A stretch of 52,739 nt of DNA from Pedobacter sp. UBA4863 (GCF_002399615.1 NZ_DHDZ01000050.1:1-52739); one strand, 5' to 3'; numbered from the stretch's first letter, positions 15,411-24,623 are shown. Program-made: numbers and translations. Notes: generated from the sequence alone by a model not told the origin.

Positions 15411-16916
15411 ATGAACAAATTATTTAAAACATTAGCCAAATGCAAGCTTAGTTTACTTGCATTAGCAGTGGCACTGATTGTTGGTAGCTGTACCAAAGAC
15501 AATAATCCTTTTGATCTAAAAGACGCAGATAAATCGCAATATGGCGGAAATTCAAATGACGGCGTAATCAAAATTCTTGCTATTGGAAACAGCTTTTCTG
15601 AAGATGCCTTAGAAGCTAATCTATACGAATTAGCGAAAGAAAAAGGAAAAACTGTAATTATCGGAAATATGTACATCGGTGGAGCCTCGCTAGCCGAGCA
15701 CAAGAAAAATACAGACAACAAAGCTTCTGTTTACAATTACAGAAAAATAGGGAAAGACGGTGTTAAAAGAATCTATAACGCTATTAGAATGGATATGGCT
15801 ATAGAAGACGAACATTGGGATTACATTAGTTTCCAACAGGTAAGCCAAAACTCTGGCCAACTAGAAACCGTCCAAGCCTCGTTGCCTGCGGTTTACAACT
15901 ATGTTAAATCTAAGGTTACCAACCCTAACGTTAAATATGTTTACCACCAAACTTGGGCCTATGCACAAAGTTCAACCCACGAAGGTTTTGCCAACTATGG
16001 CAATAACCAAACAACCATGTATAACGCCATTGTAAATGTTTCGCAAAAAGCAAAAGACATTGTTCCGATAAACATTATTGTACCAGCGGGTACAGCCATT
16101 CAAAATGGTAGAACAAGTGCTATGGAAGATGGTTTTACAAGAGACGGCTACCACCTGAATGATTTGGGTAAATACACCGCAGCTTGTACGTGGTTCGAGA
16201 CCCTGTTTGGCCAATCGGCAGTAGGCCTACAATACAAGCCTGCCGGGATGGGGAATTTCGAAGCTGCTGTAGCACAAAATGCTGCCCATAGAGCAGTTTT
16301 AAAACCCTTCGAAATTACTGCCATGCCAGATTTCTTGGGCGAGCCTGGGCCATTAACAGCACCGGTACAAATTGATTTTGGTGATTTAACTGCCTCGCCT
16401 AATTGGAACCAAGTTCGCACGGTTACCGCGGGTACTAGGATTAACTTAAAAGATAGCCAAGGAAAAGAATACGGTGGCTTGGCACTTACCATTACCGAAA
16501 GATTTAATGCCATTAATACAGACGGCCCAGCGGTTACCAATACACCTTTCAATATGCCCGAAAATGTATCTCGACGTTCGTTCTTTGGCAATTCAAAAGC
16601 AGCATTTAATAGCATTATAGTTGCACAAAGCACATTTGTACTTTCTGGTTTAGACCAAAGTCGAACTTATAACATTTGTTTCTTTGGTGCTAGGGGTGGC
16701 GTTTCAGACAATCGCGAAACTAAGTTTACTGCAATTGGTACAAACCAAGCTGAAGCTAACCTAAATACCTCATCAAATACTGCTAATACCGTTTGTGTAA
16801 ATGCGATTAAACCAGATACTAACGGAAAAATTACGGTTAAGGTAACCTCGGGAGCTAATAATAACAATGGTTCTGGATTTTACTACCTTACCTCTGCTGT
16901 GCTAACATCAAATTAA
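15411..16916 (+). CDS. DUF4886 SGNH-hydrolase-like lipoprotein with C-terminal accessory domain
   Basis: 501 aa, lipobox VGSC with Cys27. Residues 52-280 match DUF4886, an SGNH-like fold: ILAIGNSFSEDA (Ser61 as possible nucleophile), IGGASLAEH, and a late DGYHLNDLGKY motif (about 243-252) with the Asp/His pair. The C-terminal part (about 320-500) is beta-rich and may bind carbohydrate. It lies 15 bp after susD in the same operon, so it is probably surface exposed. The role could be removal of acyl groups from the glycan. The family has no firmly established substrate known to me. Confidence 0.8.
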   Translation: MNKLFKTLAKCKLSLLALAVALIVGSCTKDNNPFDLKDADKSQYGGNSNDGVIKILAIGNSFSEDALEANLYELAKEKGKTVIIGNMYIGGASLAEHKKNTDNKASVYNYRKIGKDGVKRIYNAIRMDMAIEDEHWDYISFQQVSQNSGQLETVQASLPAVYNYVKSKVTNPNVKYVYHQTWAYAQSSTHEGFANYGNNQTTMYNAIVNVSQKAKDIVPINIIVPAGTAIQNGRTSAMEDGFTRDGYHLNDLGKYTAACTWFETLFGQSAVGLQYKPAGMGNFEAAVAQNAAHRAVLKPFEITAMPDFLGEPGPLTAPVQIDFGDLTASPNWNQVRTVTAGTRINLKDSQGKEYGGLALTITERFNAINTDGPAVTNTPFNMPENVSRRSFFGNSKAAFNSIIVAQSTFVLSGLDQSRTYNICFFGARGGVSDNRETKFTAIGTNQAEANLNTSSNTANTVCVNAIKPDTNGKITVKVTSGANNNNGSGFYYLTSAVLTSN

Positions 16917-16936
16917 TCCATAGCTAATTCTAAATC

Positions 16937-16975
16937 ATAGCCATCACTTCGTATAAACTACGTTGTGATGGCTAT
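16937..16975 (+). terminator. Hairpin between the susCD operon and the glucanase gene
   Basis: ATAGCCATCAC (16937-16947) pairs perfectly with GTGATGGCTAT (16965-16975), and a second inner stem CGTA/TACG sits inside across a TT/TT bulge. The T-run after it is short, so it may act as a partial terminator or RNA-stability element that sets lower glucanase expression. Confidence 0.55.
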
Positions 16976-17050
16976 TTAACTGATCATACATCTATCCTGT
17001 TTCAAAACAAAAACCTTGGGCTTTTGTAGCCTAAATCAATAAACACACCA

Positions 17051-18379
17051 ATGAAACTTAAATTATTCATTATTCCCATCCTTGCCCTTTTAGGAAGCTG
17101 CTCCGTCAGTAAAACGAACAATACCCCATTAAAACTATCTGACGATGAACTTTTAACTGAAGTTCAAAAACAGACCTACAAATACTTTTACGAAGGTGCC
17201 GAACCAACTTCAGGTTTGGCCAGAGAACGTTATCACATAGATGACATCTACCCACAAAACGACAAAGACATTATTGCTGCTGGCGCAAGTGGTTTCAGTA
17301 TTATGGCAACTATTGTAGCCATAGAACGCAAATTTATTACCCGAGAGCAAGGTTATCAGCACCTTAAAAAAGGTTTAGATTTTTTGGCCAAGGCCGATAG
17401 GTTTCATGGCGTTTGGGCGCACTGGATGTATCCCTCTGGAAAAGCAAAACCTTTTAGCCAAGGCGATGATGCTGGCGACTTGGTAGAAACTTCTTTCATA
17501 GCCCAAGCATTGGTTACCTTACGCCAATATTACCTTAATGGCAGCGAACAAGAGAAAGTGTTAGCACAAAAAGCAGATGAACTTTGGAAAGGGATTGATT
17601 GGAATTTCTATAGAAAAAATAACGAAAACGTATTGTATTGGCATTGGTCGCCAACGGTTGGCTGGAAAATGAACTTTGCCATTACAGGTTACAACGAGTG
17701 TTTAATTACTTATGTAATGGCCGCCTGCTCCCCTACCCATGGCGTACCTGCCGAAGTTTATCATCAGGGCTGGGCTAAAAATGGCGATATTAACACCAAC
17801 ATTAACTTATACGGGCATCCAATTAAACTAAAACATAATGTAGTTGGCGAAAGTGTAGGACCTCTTTTCTGGTCGCACTACTCGCACCTTGGCCTAAACC
17901 CAAAAGGATTAAAAGATAAATATGCCGATTATTGGGAAGAGAACAGAAACCATGCTTTAGTAAATTACGATTATGCAATTGCCAATCCGAAAGGATATAA
18001 AGGCTACGGAAAAAACTCTTGGGGCTTAACTGCAAGCTACTCTGTAAAAGGCTACGCTGCCCACATGCCTAGCGAAGATTTTGGTGTAATTAGCCCAACA
18101 GCAGCACTTTCTTCTTACCCTTACACGCCAAAAGAGAGCATGCAAGTAATCAGACATCTTTACGAAAACATGAAAGACAAAGTTTGGGGCGAATATGGTT
18201 TTTACGACGCTTACAGCGAAACTGCTAACTGGTACCCAAAAAGATATATTGGTATTGATCAAGGCCCTATTGTAATCATGATAGAAAATGCCCGTACCGG
18301 ATTACTTTGGAAACTTTTTATGAGCGCTCCAGAAGTACAACAAGGATTAACAAAACTAGGCTTCACCTATTCAAAATAA
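17051..18379 (+). CDS. GH144-type endo-beta-1,2-glucanase lipoprotein (glycoamylase fold)
   Basis: 442 aa with lipobox LLGSC (Cys17). The sequence matches the glycoamylase Pfam family (PF10091), whose Bacteroidota secreted members include the GH144 endo-beta-1,2-glucanases. An (alpha/alpha)6 barrel is expected. The acidic motif Asp139-x3-Asp143-x2-Glu146 (in SQGDDAGDLVETSF) and Glu216 (GYNEC) have the spacing I recall for the essential residues of the Chitinophaga pinensis enzyme. GMAAHWMYP-like and ASYSVKGYAAHMPSEDFGVISPTA segments are typical. It should cut beta-1,2-glucan to sophoro-oligosaccharides at the cell surface or in the periplasm. The GH3 gene follows after six bases. Family assignment is firm; the precise linkage is inferred. 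Confidence 0.85.
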   Translation: MKLKLFIIPILALLGSCSVSKTNNTPLKLSDDELLTEVQKQTYKYFYEGAEPTSGLARERYHIDDIYPQNDKDIIAAGASGFSIMATIVAIERKFITREQGYQHLKKGLDFLAKADRFHGVWAHWMYPSGKAKPFSQGDDAGDLVETSFIAQALVTLRQYYLNGSEQEKVLAQKADELWKGIDWNFYRKNNENVLYWHWSPTVGWKMNFAITGYNECLITYVMAACSPTHGVPAEVYHQGWAKNGDINTNINLYGHPIKLKHNVVGESVGPLFWSHYSHLGLNPKGLKDKYADYWEENRNHALVNYDYAIANPKGYKGYGKNSWGLTASYSVKGYAAHMPSEDFGVISPTAALSSYPYTPKESMQVIRHLYENMKDKVWGEYGFYDAYSETANWYPKRYIGIDQGPIVIMIENARTGLLWKLFMSAPEVQQGLTKLGFTYSK

Positions 18380-18385
18380 AGACAC

Positions 18386-20677
18386 ATGAAGAAAATAATT
18401 ATAGCTTTTGTAGTAACATTAACTTTACCTGTTTTTGCACAGCAGAAGAAATCAGTACCAACCGAAAAACAAAAAATGAATACTTTCATCAGCAACCTAA
18501 TGTCGAAAATGACAGTTGATGAAAAGATTGGGCAACTGAATTTAGTTACTGGTGGCGAAGCAACTACAGGGGCAGCAGTAAGTACAGGTGTAGAAACAAA
18601 AATTGCCAAAGGTAACGTTGGCGGCATTTTCAGTTTAACCACACCACAAAAAATTCGCAAGGCACAAGAAATAGCTATGCGCAGTCGTTTAAAAATTCCT
18701 TTGATCTTTGGTCAGGATGTGATACACGGTTACAAAACTACTTTTCCTATTCCATTGGCATTGGCCGCAAGTTGGGATATGTCTTTAATAGAAAAAACGG
18801 CTAGAATTGCCGCAACTGAAGCAACGGCCGATGGTTTAAACTGGACTTTCTCGCCAATGGTAGATTTAGCCCGCGACCCACGTTGGGGCCGTGTAGCCGA
18901 AGGTAGCGGTGAAGATCCGTTCTTAGGCTCGGCAATTGCCAAAGCCATGGTAAAAGGTTATCAAGGCAACGATTTAAAAGCTATTAACACCATGATGTCG
19001 TGCGTAAAGCATTTGGCCTTATATGGCGCAGCTGAGGCTGGTAGAGATTATAACACTACCGACATGAGTTTCGACAGAATGTACAACGAGTACTTGCCTC
19101 CTTACAAAGCGGCAATTGATGCAGGTGCAGGAAGCGTAATGGTTTCGTTTAACGATATTAACGGCGTACCGGCTACGGCTAACAAATGGTTATTAACTGA
19201 TTTATTGCGTAAAGAATGGGGATTTAAAGGCTTTGTAACTGCCGATTATACTGGCGTTAGCGAATTAGTTGCACATGGCTTGGGCGATTTAAAAACCGTG
19301 TCGGGCTTAGCCTTAAAAGCAGGTACCGATATGGATATGGTGAGCGAAGGTTACTTAACTACCCTAAAACAATCCTTAAAAGAAGGTAAAGTAACCATTG
19401 CACAAATTAACACCGCTTGCCGTTTAATTTTAGAAGCCAAATACAAATTGGGTTTGTTTGATGATCCTTTTAAATATTGCAGCGAAGACAGAGCCACTAA
19501 AGAAATACTGACCCCAGAAAATTTAAAGTTTGCCCGCGAAACCGCTACCAAAACATTCGTATTGTTAAAAAACGAAAAGCAAACTTTACCATTACAAAGA
19601 AAAGGAACAATTGCTTTAATTGGCCCATTGGCTAACACGGCTAGTAACATGCCTGGTACTTGGAGCGTAAACGCCGATATGTCTAAAGTGCCTACGCTAT
19701 TACAGGGCTTAACCGAAGTAGCTGGCGATAAAGTAAAAATTGTACACGCTTTAGGCTCAAACTTAATTGCCGATGCCAATCAACAAATTTGGGGAACGGC
19801 ACATGGCAGAGATATCCCGCGTGACAATCGCCCAGAAAGTGAAATTATTGCTGAAGCAGTAAAAGTAGCCGAAAATTCTGATGTAGTAGTAGCTGCTTTG
19901 GGCGAAGCTTCGGAAATGAGTGGCGAAAGCTCAAGCCGCACCGATATTGGCATTCCAGACACACAGAAAAAATTATTAGCGGCATTATTACAAACTGGCA
20001 AACCGGTGGTTTTAGTACTTTTTGCAGGCCGCCCAATGACTTTAACATGGGAACAAGCAAATGTACCAGCTATCCTTAACGTTTGGTTTGGCGGTGTAGA
20101 AGCTGCAAAAGCTATTGGTGATGTGCTGTTTGGCGATGTAAATCCATCTGGAAAAATCACCATGACTTTCCCTCAAAATGTAGGGCAAATTCCATTGTAT
20201 TATGCACATAAAATGACTGGTCGCCCACTTGGCGATAGACCTTGGTACAGCAGATTTTGGTCTAATTATTTAGATGTAACTAACGACCCTTTATATCCTT
20301 TCGGTTATGGCTTAAGCTATACTACATTTAGCTATGGCAATGTTAAAATAAGTAATAACACCTTAAAACCCGGACAGCAAATAACGGTAACCACTACAGT
20401 AACAAATAGCGGTGCTCATGCGGGAGAAGAAGTAGTACAACTTTACATCCGCGATTTAGTAGGCAGCAGCACCAGACCAGTAAAAGAATTGAAAGGTTTC
20501 CAAAAAATTAGCTTAAAGCCTGGCGAAACCAAAACAGTAACTTTCGCTATTACCGAAGAAATGTTAAGATTCTACAACAGCCAATTAAAATTTGTATCGG
20601 AAGCTGGTGATTTTAAAGCTTTTGTGGGCACCAATTCTAGAGATGTAAAAGAAGTTGACTTTAAATTAGTGAAATAA
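18386..20677 (+). CDS. GH3 beta-glucosidase (BglX-like), probably acting on sophoro-oligosaccharides
   Basis: 763 aa with a signal peptide (1-19, ending VFAQ). Three domains: the N-terminal TIM barrel (about 30-370; GQDVIHGYKT, FSPMVDLARDPRWGRVAEG, MSCVKHLALYG), the alpha/beta sandwich (about 400-610; LGEASEMSGE with the likely acid/base Glu) and the fibronectin-III-like C-terminal domain (about 660-755; EVVQLYIRDLVGS). The nucleophile is Asp287 in GFVTADYTGV. It should release glucose from non-reducing ends in the periplasm. It directly follows the GH144-type gene, as in beta-1,2-glucan loci of Bacteroidota, which suggests preference for sophorose-type substrates. A classical BglX with wide specificity is the alternative. 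Confidence 0.92.
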   Translation: MKKIIIAFVVTLTLPVFAQQKKSVPTEKQKMNTFISNLMSKMTVDEKIGQLNLVTGGEATTGAAVSTGVETKIAKGNVGGIFSLTTPQKIRKAQEIAMRSRLKIPLIFGQDVIHGYKTTFPIPLALAASWDMSLIEKTARIAATEATADGLNWTFSPMVDLARDPRWGRVAEGSGEDPFLGSAIAKAMVKGYQGNDLKAINTMMSCVKHLALYGAAEAGRDYNTTDMSFDRMYNEYLPPYKAAIDAGAGSVMVSFNDINGVPATANKWLLTDLLRKEWGFKGFVTADYTGVSELVAHGLGDLKTVSGLALKAGTDMDMVSEGYLTTLKQSLKEGKVTIAQINTACRLILEAKYKLGLFDDPFKYCSEDRATKEILTPENLKFARETATKTFVLLKNEKQTLPLQRKGTIALIGPLANTASNMPGTWSVNADMSKVPTLLQGLTEVAGDKVKIVHALGSNLIADANQQIWGTAHGRDIPRDNRPESEIIAEAVKVAENSDVVVAALGEASEMSGESSSRTDIGIPDTQKKLLAALLQTGKPVVLVLFAGRPMTLTWEQANVPAILNVWFGGVEAAKAIGDVLFGDVNPSGKITMTFPQNVGQIPLYYAHKMTGRPLGDRPWYSRFWSNYLDVTNDPLYPFGYGLSYTTFSYGNVKISNNTLKPGQQITVTTTVTNSGAHAGEEVVQLYIRDLVGSSTRPVKELKGFQKISLKPGETKTVTFAITEEMLRFYNSQLKFVSEAGDFKAFVGTNSRDVKEVDFKLVK

Positions 20678-20690
20678 TAATCTTCAGCCA

Positions 20691-20801
20691 TCATTTCGAC
20701 AGCCTGCTCCAAACATTCGGAGAAGAATGAGAGCTTGTCTCGATTTTAACAGCGAGAAATCTAGCATAATGTTAGATTTCTCGCTATGTTCGAAGTGACG
20801 A
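20691..20801. repeat. Dispersed hairpin repeat, family 1, copy 1
   Basis: AGCGAGAAATCTA (20751-20763) and TAGATTTCTCGCT (20773-20785) form a perfect 13-bp stem with a 9-base loop. Outer arms TCATTTCGA and TTCGAAGTGACGA also pair partly. The core GAGAAATCTA/TAGATTTCTC recurs at 34048 and 37104. Starts 14 bases after the GH3 stop codon. Confidence 0.7.
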
Positions 20802-20817
20802 AGTAATTTAACAAAAC

Positions 20818-21597
20818 ATGAAAAGAACAAGTATTCTAGCCCTATTATTCTTCCTTACCCTAAGCGCCTTTGCTCAAGACTTATCACTTTATAAAAAAGA
20901 AGAGTTTGTAGCCAAAGGCGATACTTTGAGATACCGTATCCTCTATCCTAAAAACTTTGATGCCAGCAAAAAATATCCGGTAATATTGTTTTTACATGGC
21001 AGAGGCGAAAGTGGTAACGATAACGAAAGGCAGCTTACCCATGGCGCTAAGTTGTTTCTAAATGATAATTTTAGAAATAACAACGAAGTCATTACCATTT
21101 TTCCACAATGTGCCGAAAATAGTTATTGGGCAAACGTTGAAATAGAAACTGTATCGAATAAACGTTTTTTTACTTTCGTAAAGGGAGGGCAAGCAACTTT
21201 GTCCATGAGTTTACTACTTCAATTCAGCGGTCAATTTTTCAGAAATAGTTTTGTAGATCCTACTAAAATTTATGTTGGCGGCCTATCAATGGGTGGCATG
21301 GGTACCTTCGAAATTTTAAGAAGAAAGCCAAAAACCTTTGCTGCCGCATTTGCCATTTGCGGAGGCGACAATGTGCAAAACGTAAAGAAATACAAAAATA
21401 TTCCTCTCTGGATTTTTCATGGTGGCTTAGACGATGTGGTAACTCCCCAATTTTCGTATGGCATATACAAAAAGCTGACCGATTTGGGCAATAAACCTAA
21501 GTTCACCCTATATTTAAAGGCAAACCACAACAGCTGGGATAGCGCCTTTGCAGAGCCAGAATTACTGCCTTGGCTACTGTCGCACAAAAAACAATAG
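20818..21597 (+). CDS. Secreted alpha/beta-hydrolase (esterase / CE1-like)
   Basis: 259 aa with signal peptide (1-19, SAFAQ). Alpha/beta-hydrolase core: oxyanion segment LFLHGRGESGND (57-68), nucleophile elbow GGLSMGG with Ser157, acid Asp205 or Asp206 (HGGLDDVV), and His237 (ANHNSW). It resembles the PHB-depolymerase/feruloyl-esterase-like carbohydrate esterases often found in PULs. It is separated from the GH3 gene by a hairpin repeat but follows on the same strand. It probably removes acyl groups from the glycan or its oligosaccharides; the exact ester is unknown. Confidence 0.8.
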   Translation: MKRTSILALLFFLTLSAFAQDLSLYKKEEFVAKGDTLRYRILYPKNFDASKKYPVILFLHGRGESGNDNERQLTHGAKLFLNDNFRNNNEVITIFPQCAENSYWANVEIETVSNKRFFTFVKGGQATLSMSLLLQFSGQFFRNSFVDPTKIYVGGLSMGGMGTFEILRRKPKTFAAAFAICGGDNVQNVKKYKNIPLWIFHGGLDDVVTPQFSYGIYKKLTDLGNKPKFTLYLKANHNSWDSAFAEPELLPWLLSHKKQ

Positions 21598-21602
21598 GAA
21601 AA

Positions 21603-21691
21603 CTGTTTAAAAATGGACAACTATTTTACATTGCCTTTGGCGAGGACGCCAAAAGTTGCCCTACTTGCAGAGGACGGTGCCCCCGCCGTCC
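21603..21691 (+). repeat. Dispersed double-hairpin repeat, family 2, copy A
   Basis: Begins CTGTTTAAAAATG five bases after the esterase stop codon. Then hairpin 1, TTTGGCG-AGGA-CGCCAAA (21636-21653), and hairpin 2, GGACGG (21672-21677) against CCGTCC (21686-21691). The same order and spacing is found at 52644-52735 and, degenerate, at 52150-52230. Confidence 0.7.
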
Positions 21692-21945
21692 ATACACATA
21701 TTTATTTGACCAAAAAAACAAACTAAAGTAAGTCCGTATAAGCTAATGCTAAATCAGCATGACGAGCAGCCTAATTGCCGTGACCCTAACCACAAAATAG
21801 CTGCGAAGCAAATTTATTTCAGGGGCTGCCATACTTAAATTAGTATATGTGACTTATAAATGAATAAAATAATACTATAACCCAAGTTAGTAAGCCATAA
21901 GTCGGTTAATTTTCAGTTTTGATTTTTTACTTTTAACTTGGCCTT
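21692..21945. other. Intergenic remainder after repeat copy A
   Basis: With the repeat this makes a 348-bp gap without a gene. I see no further open frame or clear hairpin. The segment just before 21946 is AT-rich and may hold the DUF1569 promoter, but no good TAnnTTTG was found. Confidence 0.5.
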
Positions 21946-22404
21946 ATGGATTTACCTAATATTTTCAGCAAAGAAGTTTCCGAAGGTGTTATAGAACGAA
22001 TAAACCAATTAACAGCAAGTTCTCAGCCACTTTGGGGCAAAATGACCGTAGCGCAAATGTTGGCACATTGCTGCGTTACCTACGAAATGGTTTATACCGA
22101 CAAACATCCCAAACCAGGCTTTTTTATGGGATTTATTTTGAAAAATTTCGTGAAAAAGATGGTAGTATCTGCTAAGCCCTATCCGAAAAGTTCAAGAACA
22201 GCTCCTGCGTTTCTAATTAGCAATGAACGAGATTTTGAAGCAGAAAAACAACGTTTAATAGCTTACATACGCGAAACCGAGGTATTAGGTTCTTATATCT
22301 TCGATGGTAAAAAGTCGCTTTCTTTTGGTCCCTTAAGCGCTAATGAATGGAACAACATGCTGTATAAGCATTTAGATCACCATTTAAAGCAATTTGGTGT
22401 ATAA
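21946..22404 (+). CDS. DUF1569 (DinB-like four-helix) protein
   Basis: 152 aa, cytoplasmic. The pattern LWGKMTVAQMLAHCCVTYEMV near the N terminus and LYKHLDHHLKQFGV at the C terminus is typical of DUF1569, a member of the DinB/YfiT-like metal-binding helical superfamily; the His residues of LAHC and HLDHH are the probable metal ligands. Function is not established; related proteins include thiol transferases such as bacillithiol S-transferases. Single gene by its spacing. Confidence 0.85.
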   Translation: MDLPNIFSKEVSEGVIERINQLTASSQPLWGKMTVAQMLAHCCVTYEMVYTDKHPKPGFFMGFILKNFVKKMVVSAKPYPKSSRTAPAFLISNERDFEAEKQRLIAYIRETEVLGSYIFDGKKSLSFGPLSANEWNNMLYKHLDHHLKQFGV

Positions 22405-22524
22405 ATTTATTCGAAAAACAAAGTAAATTAGCACATCACAGCTAAACATCTCTAGCCTATTAGGTGTTGTGTTATTATAGCTTAAGAGCACCAATAACTA
22501 GGTCTTCGAATAAAAAATAAAACT

Positions 22525-22962
22525 ATGGCAACTATCAATCCACACATCAACTTCAACGGAAACGCAGAAGAAGCATTCAATTTTTACAAATCAGTATTTG
22601 GCGGAGAGTTCATAAAGATTATACGTTTTAAGGACTTGGCAGGCATGGAATCTCAAATACCAGCAAGCGAAGCAAATAAAATAATGCACATAGCGCTACC
22701 TATTGGCCACAACGTATTAATGGCTAATGATGTACCCGAAAATATGGGACCAACAAACGAAAATGAGCATAGAAGTAAAATTTCAGTAAGTGCCGAAAAC
22801 AAAGCGGAAGCTGATAGATTATTTAACGGACTTTCGGCAGATGGGCAAATTGAAATGCCAATTTCAGACAGTCCATGGGGTTCGTACTTTGGAATGTTTA
22901 GAGACAAGTATGGCATAGAATGGATGGTAGAATTTGATCCTAATGCTCAAAACCAACTTTAA
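22525..22962 (+). CDS. PhnB-like VOC (glyoxalase-fold) protein
   Basis: 145 aa. Typical start MATINPHINFNGNAEEAFNF, followed by YKSVFGGEF, and an end with PWGSYFGMFRDKYGIEWMVEF. These identify the PhnB/3-demethylubiquinone-methyltransferase-like branch of the vicinal oxygen chelate superfamily. Residues His and Glu near PHINF and YGIEWM correspond to metal positions in the family. Substrate unknown. It is monocistronic by spacing. Confidence 0.88.
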   Translation: MATINPHINFNGNAEEAFNFYKSVFGGEFIKIIRFKDLAGMESQIPASEANKIMHIALPIGHNVLMANDVPENMGPTNENEHRSKISVSAENKAEADRLFNGLSADGQIEMPISDSPWGSYFGMFRDKYGIEWMVEFDPNAQNQL

Positions 22963-23055
22963 TTTAAGGCACATCTAGTACTACTTACCTAGCTTATTTC
23001 AACAATTAGCATAGTTAAGCGTTTATGCCTACTTCAGCATGGGTAAATAACACCA

Positions 23056-23421
23056 TCATTTATCTATACAGCTACACGTCCAGCGGTTATCTGGGTTAGA
23101 CGGAAATACCAAGAAGAATTTATTAGGCCTGTCGGTTTTGTCTGCTTTACCGCCATCAAAATAGCCTCCTTTAAAAACTAGGTTACCTTTTGCATCAACC
23201 GTAAATTTCCCCTTGCTGGGCTTTTGGAAACCTTCGTAAGTATAAGTTCCATCTTTTTTAAGGGTGAAAGAACCTTTGGGAGTATATTCGTACGAACCAC
23301 CAGTATATTTGGAAGCAGTACATCCATATTTACCATACTTTACAGCAGCAGCCGTACTTTGAGCTTTGGCTGACCAAGAAAAAACAATTAGGGCAATGGC
23401 CAAGAAATAAAAATTTTTCAT
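23056..23421 (-). CDS. Small secreted protein of unknown function
   Basis: 121 aa with a signal peptide (1-20, ending SAKAQ). The mature part is beta-rich with Gly/Tyr/Lys repeats (YGKYGCTASKYTGGSYEYTP, GSFTLKKDGTYTYEG, KGKFTVDAKGNLVFKGG), like a small periplasmic beta-sandwich, and it ends with a CSC motif (RWTCSCIDK). Similar small secreted proteins with a GxFxxxxDGTYxY pattern are common in Sphingobacteriaceae, but I know no function. Confidence 0.75.
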   Translation of the reverse strand: MKNFYFLAIALIVFSWSAKAQSTAAAVKYGKYGCTASKYTGGSYEYTPKGSFTLKKDGTYTYEGFQKPSKGKFTVDAKGNLVFKGGYFDGGKADKTDRPNKFFLVFPSNPDNRWTCSCIDK

Positions 23422-23812
23422 ACAATTTAAAAGATAAGAATGTTAAAATAAACCGAACCCTAATATACTGATTATCAAAACAAATTAGCAACCTCAGTCT
23501 AATTATTCTTTTTTAAATAACTCTTATGATAGTTTACGTCATAGTTTTCCACTTAGCGTATTACTAACCTTAGCGAGCACGCCAATATGAGCAATCTTTT
23601 TTCACCTTTCTGTAAAAGTAATTATGTTACGTACACAGGGGCTTGATTAATAATGTGCTAATAACGGTCTTAAAAGCTGGTCCGAAATTAATTTCGGGAG
23701 ACGAATCTCACATCTTGCGTTACGCTAAACTTACCTACTGCAAGTTTTTTTTAAGAAAAAAAATCCCGCAGCTTAAACTACGGGATTTCTTTTTTACAGC
23801 TGGAGAATTATA
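23422..23812. other. 391-bp gene-free interval
   Basis: Contains a perfect 16-bp palindrome CCGAAATTAATTTCGG (23682-23697), a weak CTTGC/GCAAG hairpin followed by a T-run (23714-23752), and the yebC terminator (23761-23788). A 62-codon plus-strand frame across the terminator is not credible. The promoter of the small secreted protein should lie at its left edge. Confidence 0.5.
23761..23788 (-). terminator. Intrinsic terminator of yebC
   Basis: AAATCCCG (23761-23768) and CGGGATTT (23781-23788) form the stem with a 12-base loop. A runs on the left and T runs on the right make it effective on both strands. It lies 25 bp past the yebC stop codon. Confidence 0.75.
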
Positions 23813-24541
23813 TTATTCTGCCATATTATGATAAACGGCTTGTACGTCATCGTCTTCTTCCAGTTTATCAATAAGTTTCAGTACATCTGCAGCCTGCTCT
23901 TCTGTTACTTCGTGGTGCGATAAAGCAATACGCTCCAATTTAGAGCTTTTTAATTCCAATCCTTTTTCTTCTAAAGCTTTTTGCAAAGAGCCAAAATTCT
24001 CGAACGCACCTTGCGCTACTACAATATCATTTCCCTCTTCATCTGCTTCTACGTAAAGTGCTTCTAAACCCGCATCAATTAATTCAAACTCTAATTCTTC
24101 CAAATCAAGCTCTTCTGTTGGCACAAACCTAAAAATAGATTTACGGTTAAAAACAAAATCTAATGAACCGGTTTTGCCCAACGAACCATTTGTTTTATTA
24201 AAATAACTGCGCACGTTAGCTACCGTACGGTTGGTGTTATCTGTTGCTGTTTCAATTAAAACCGCAACACCATGAGGGGCGTAACCTTCGTAAACAATCT
24301 CCTCATAGTTGGCCATAGATTTATCAGATGCACGTTTAATAGCCGCCTCTACCCTATCTTTTGGCATGTTTACCGCTTTGGCATTTTGCATAGCCGTACG
24401 TAAACGAGAGTTGGTTTCTGGGTTTGGCCCCGACTCCTTAACCGCCATTACAATATCTTTACCAATACGTGTAAACTGTACGGCCATTTTAGACCAACGC
24501 TTAAATTTTCTTTCTTTTCTAAATTCGAATGCTCTTCCCAT
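23813..24541 (-). CDS. yebC: YebC/PmpR family protein
   Basis: 242 aa, normal for the family. N terminus MGRAFEFRKERKFKRWSKMAVQFTRIGKDI; core motifs NMPKDRVEAAIKRA and EEIVYEGYAPHGVAVLIE, plus TDNTNRTVANVRSYFNK, are diagnostic. Long described as DNA-binding regulators, YebC-family proteins have more recently been linked to relief of ribosome stalling at proline-rich tracts (TACO1-related). Cytoplasmic. The threonine dehydrogenase gene lies 82 bp upstream on the same strand, so the two may be partly co-transcribed. Confidence 0.95.
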   Translation of the reverse strand: MGRAFEFRKERKFKRWSKMAVQFTRIGKDIVMAVKESGPNPETNSRLRTAMQNAKAVNMPKDRVEAAIKRASDKSMANYEEIVYEGYAPHGVAVLIETATDNTNRTVANVRSYFNKTNGSLGKTGSLDFVFNRKSIFRFVPTEELDLEELEFELIDAGLEALYVEADEEGNDIVVAQGAFENFGSLQKALEEKGLELKSSKLERIALSHHEVTEEQAADVLKLIDKLEEDDDVQAVYHNMAE

Positions 24542-24623
24542 TTTATTAGTATTTAGTAGTAAGTATTTAGTATTTAGACGAAAGCAAAACTTTACACCTT
24601 AATCCTTATACCTAATACCTCTT

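Noticed and set aside
23643..23831. Plus-strand 62-codon frame
   Set aside because: Runs through the yebC terminator into the yebC 3' end; no protein-like features.
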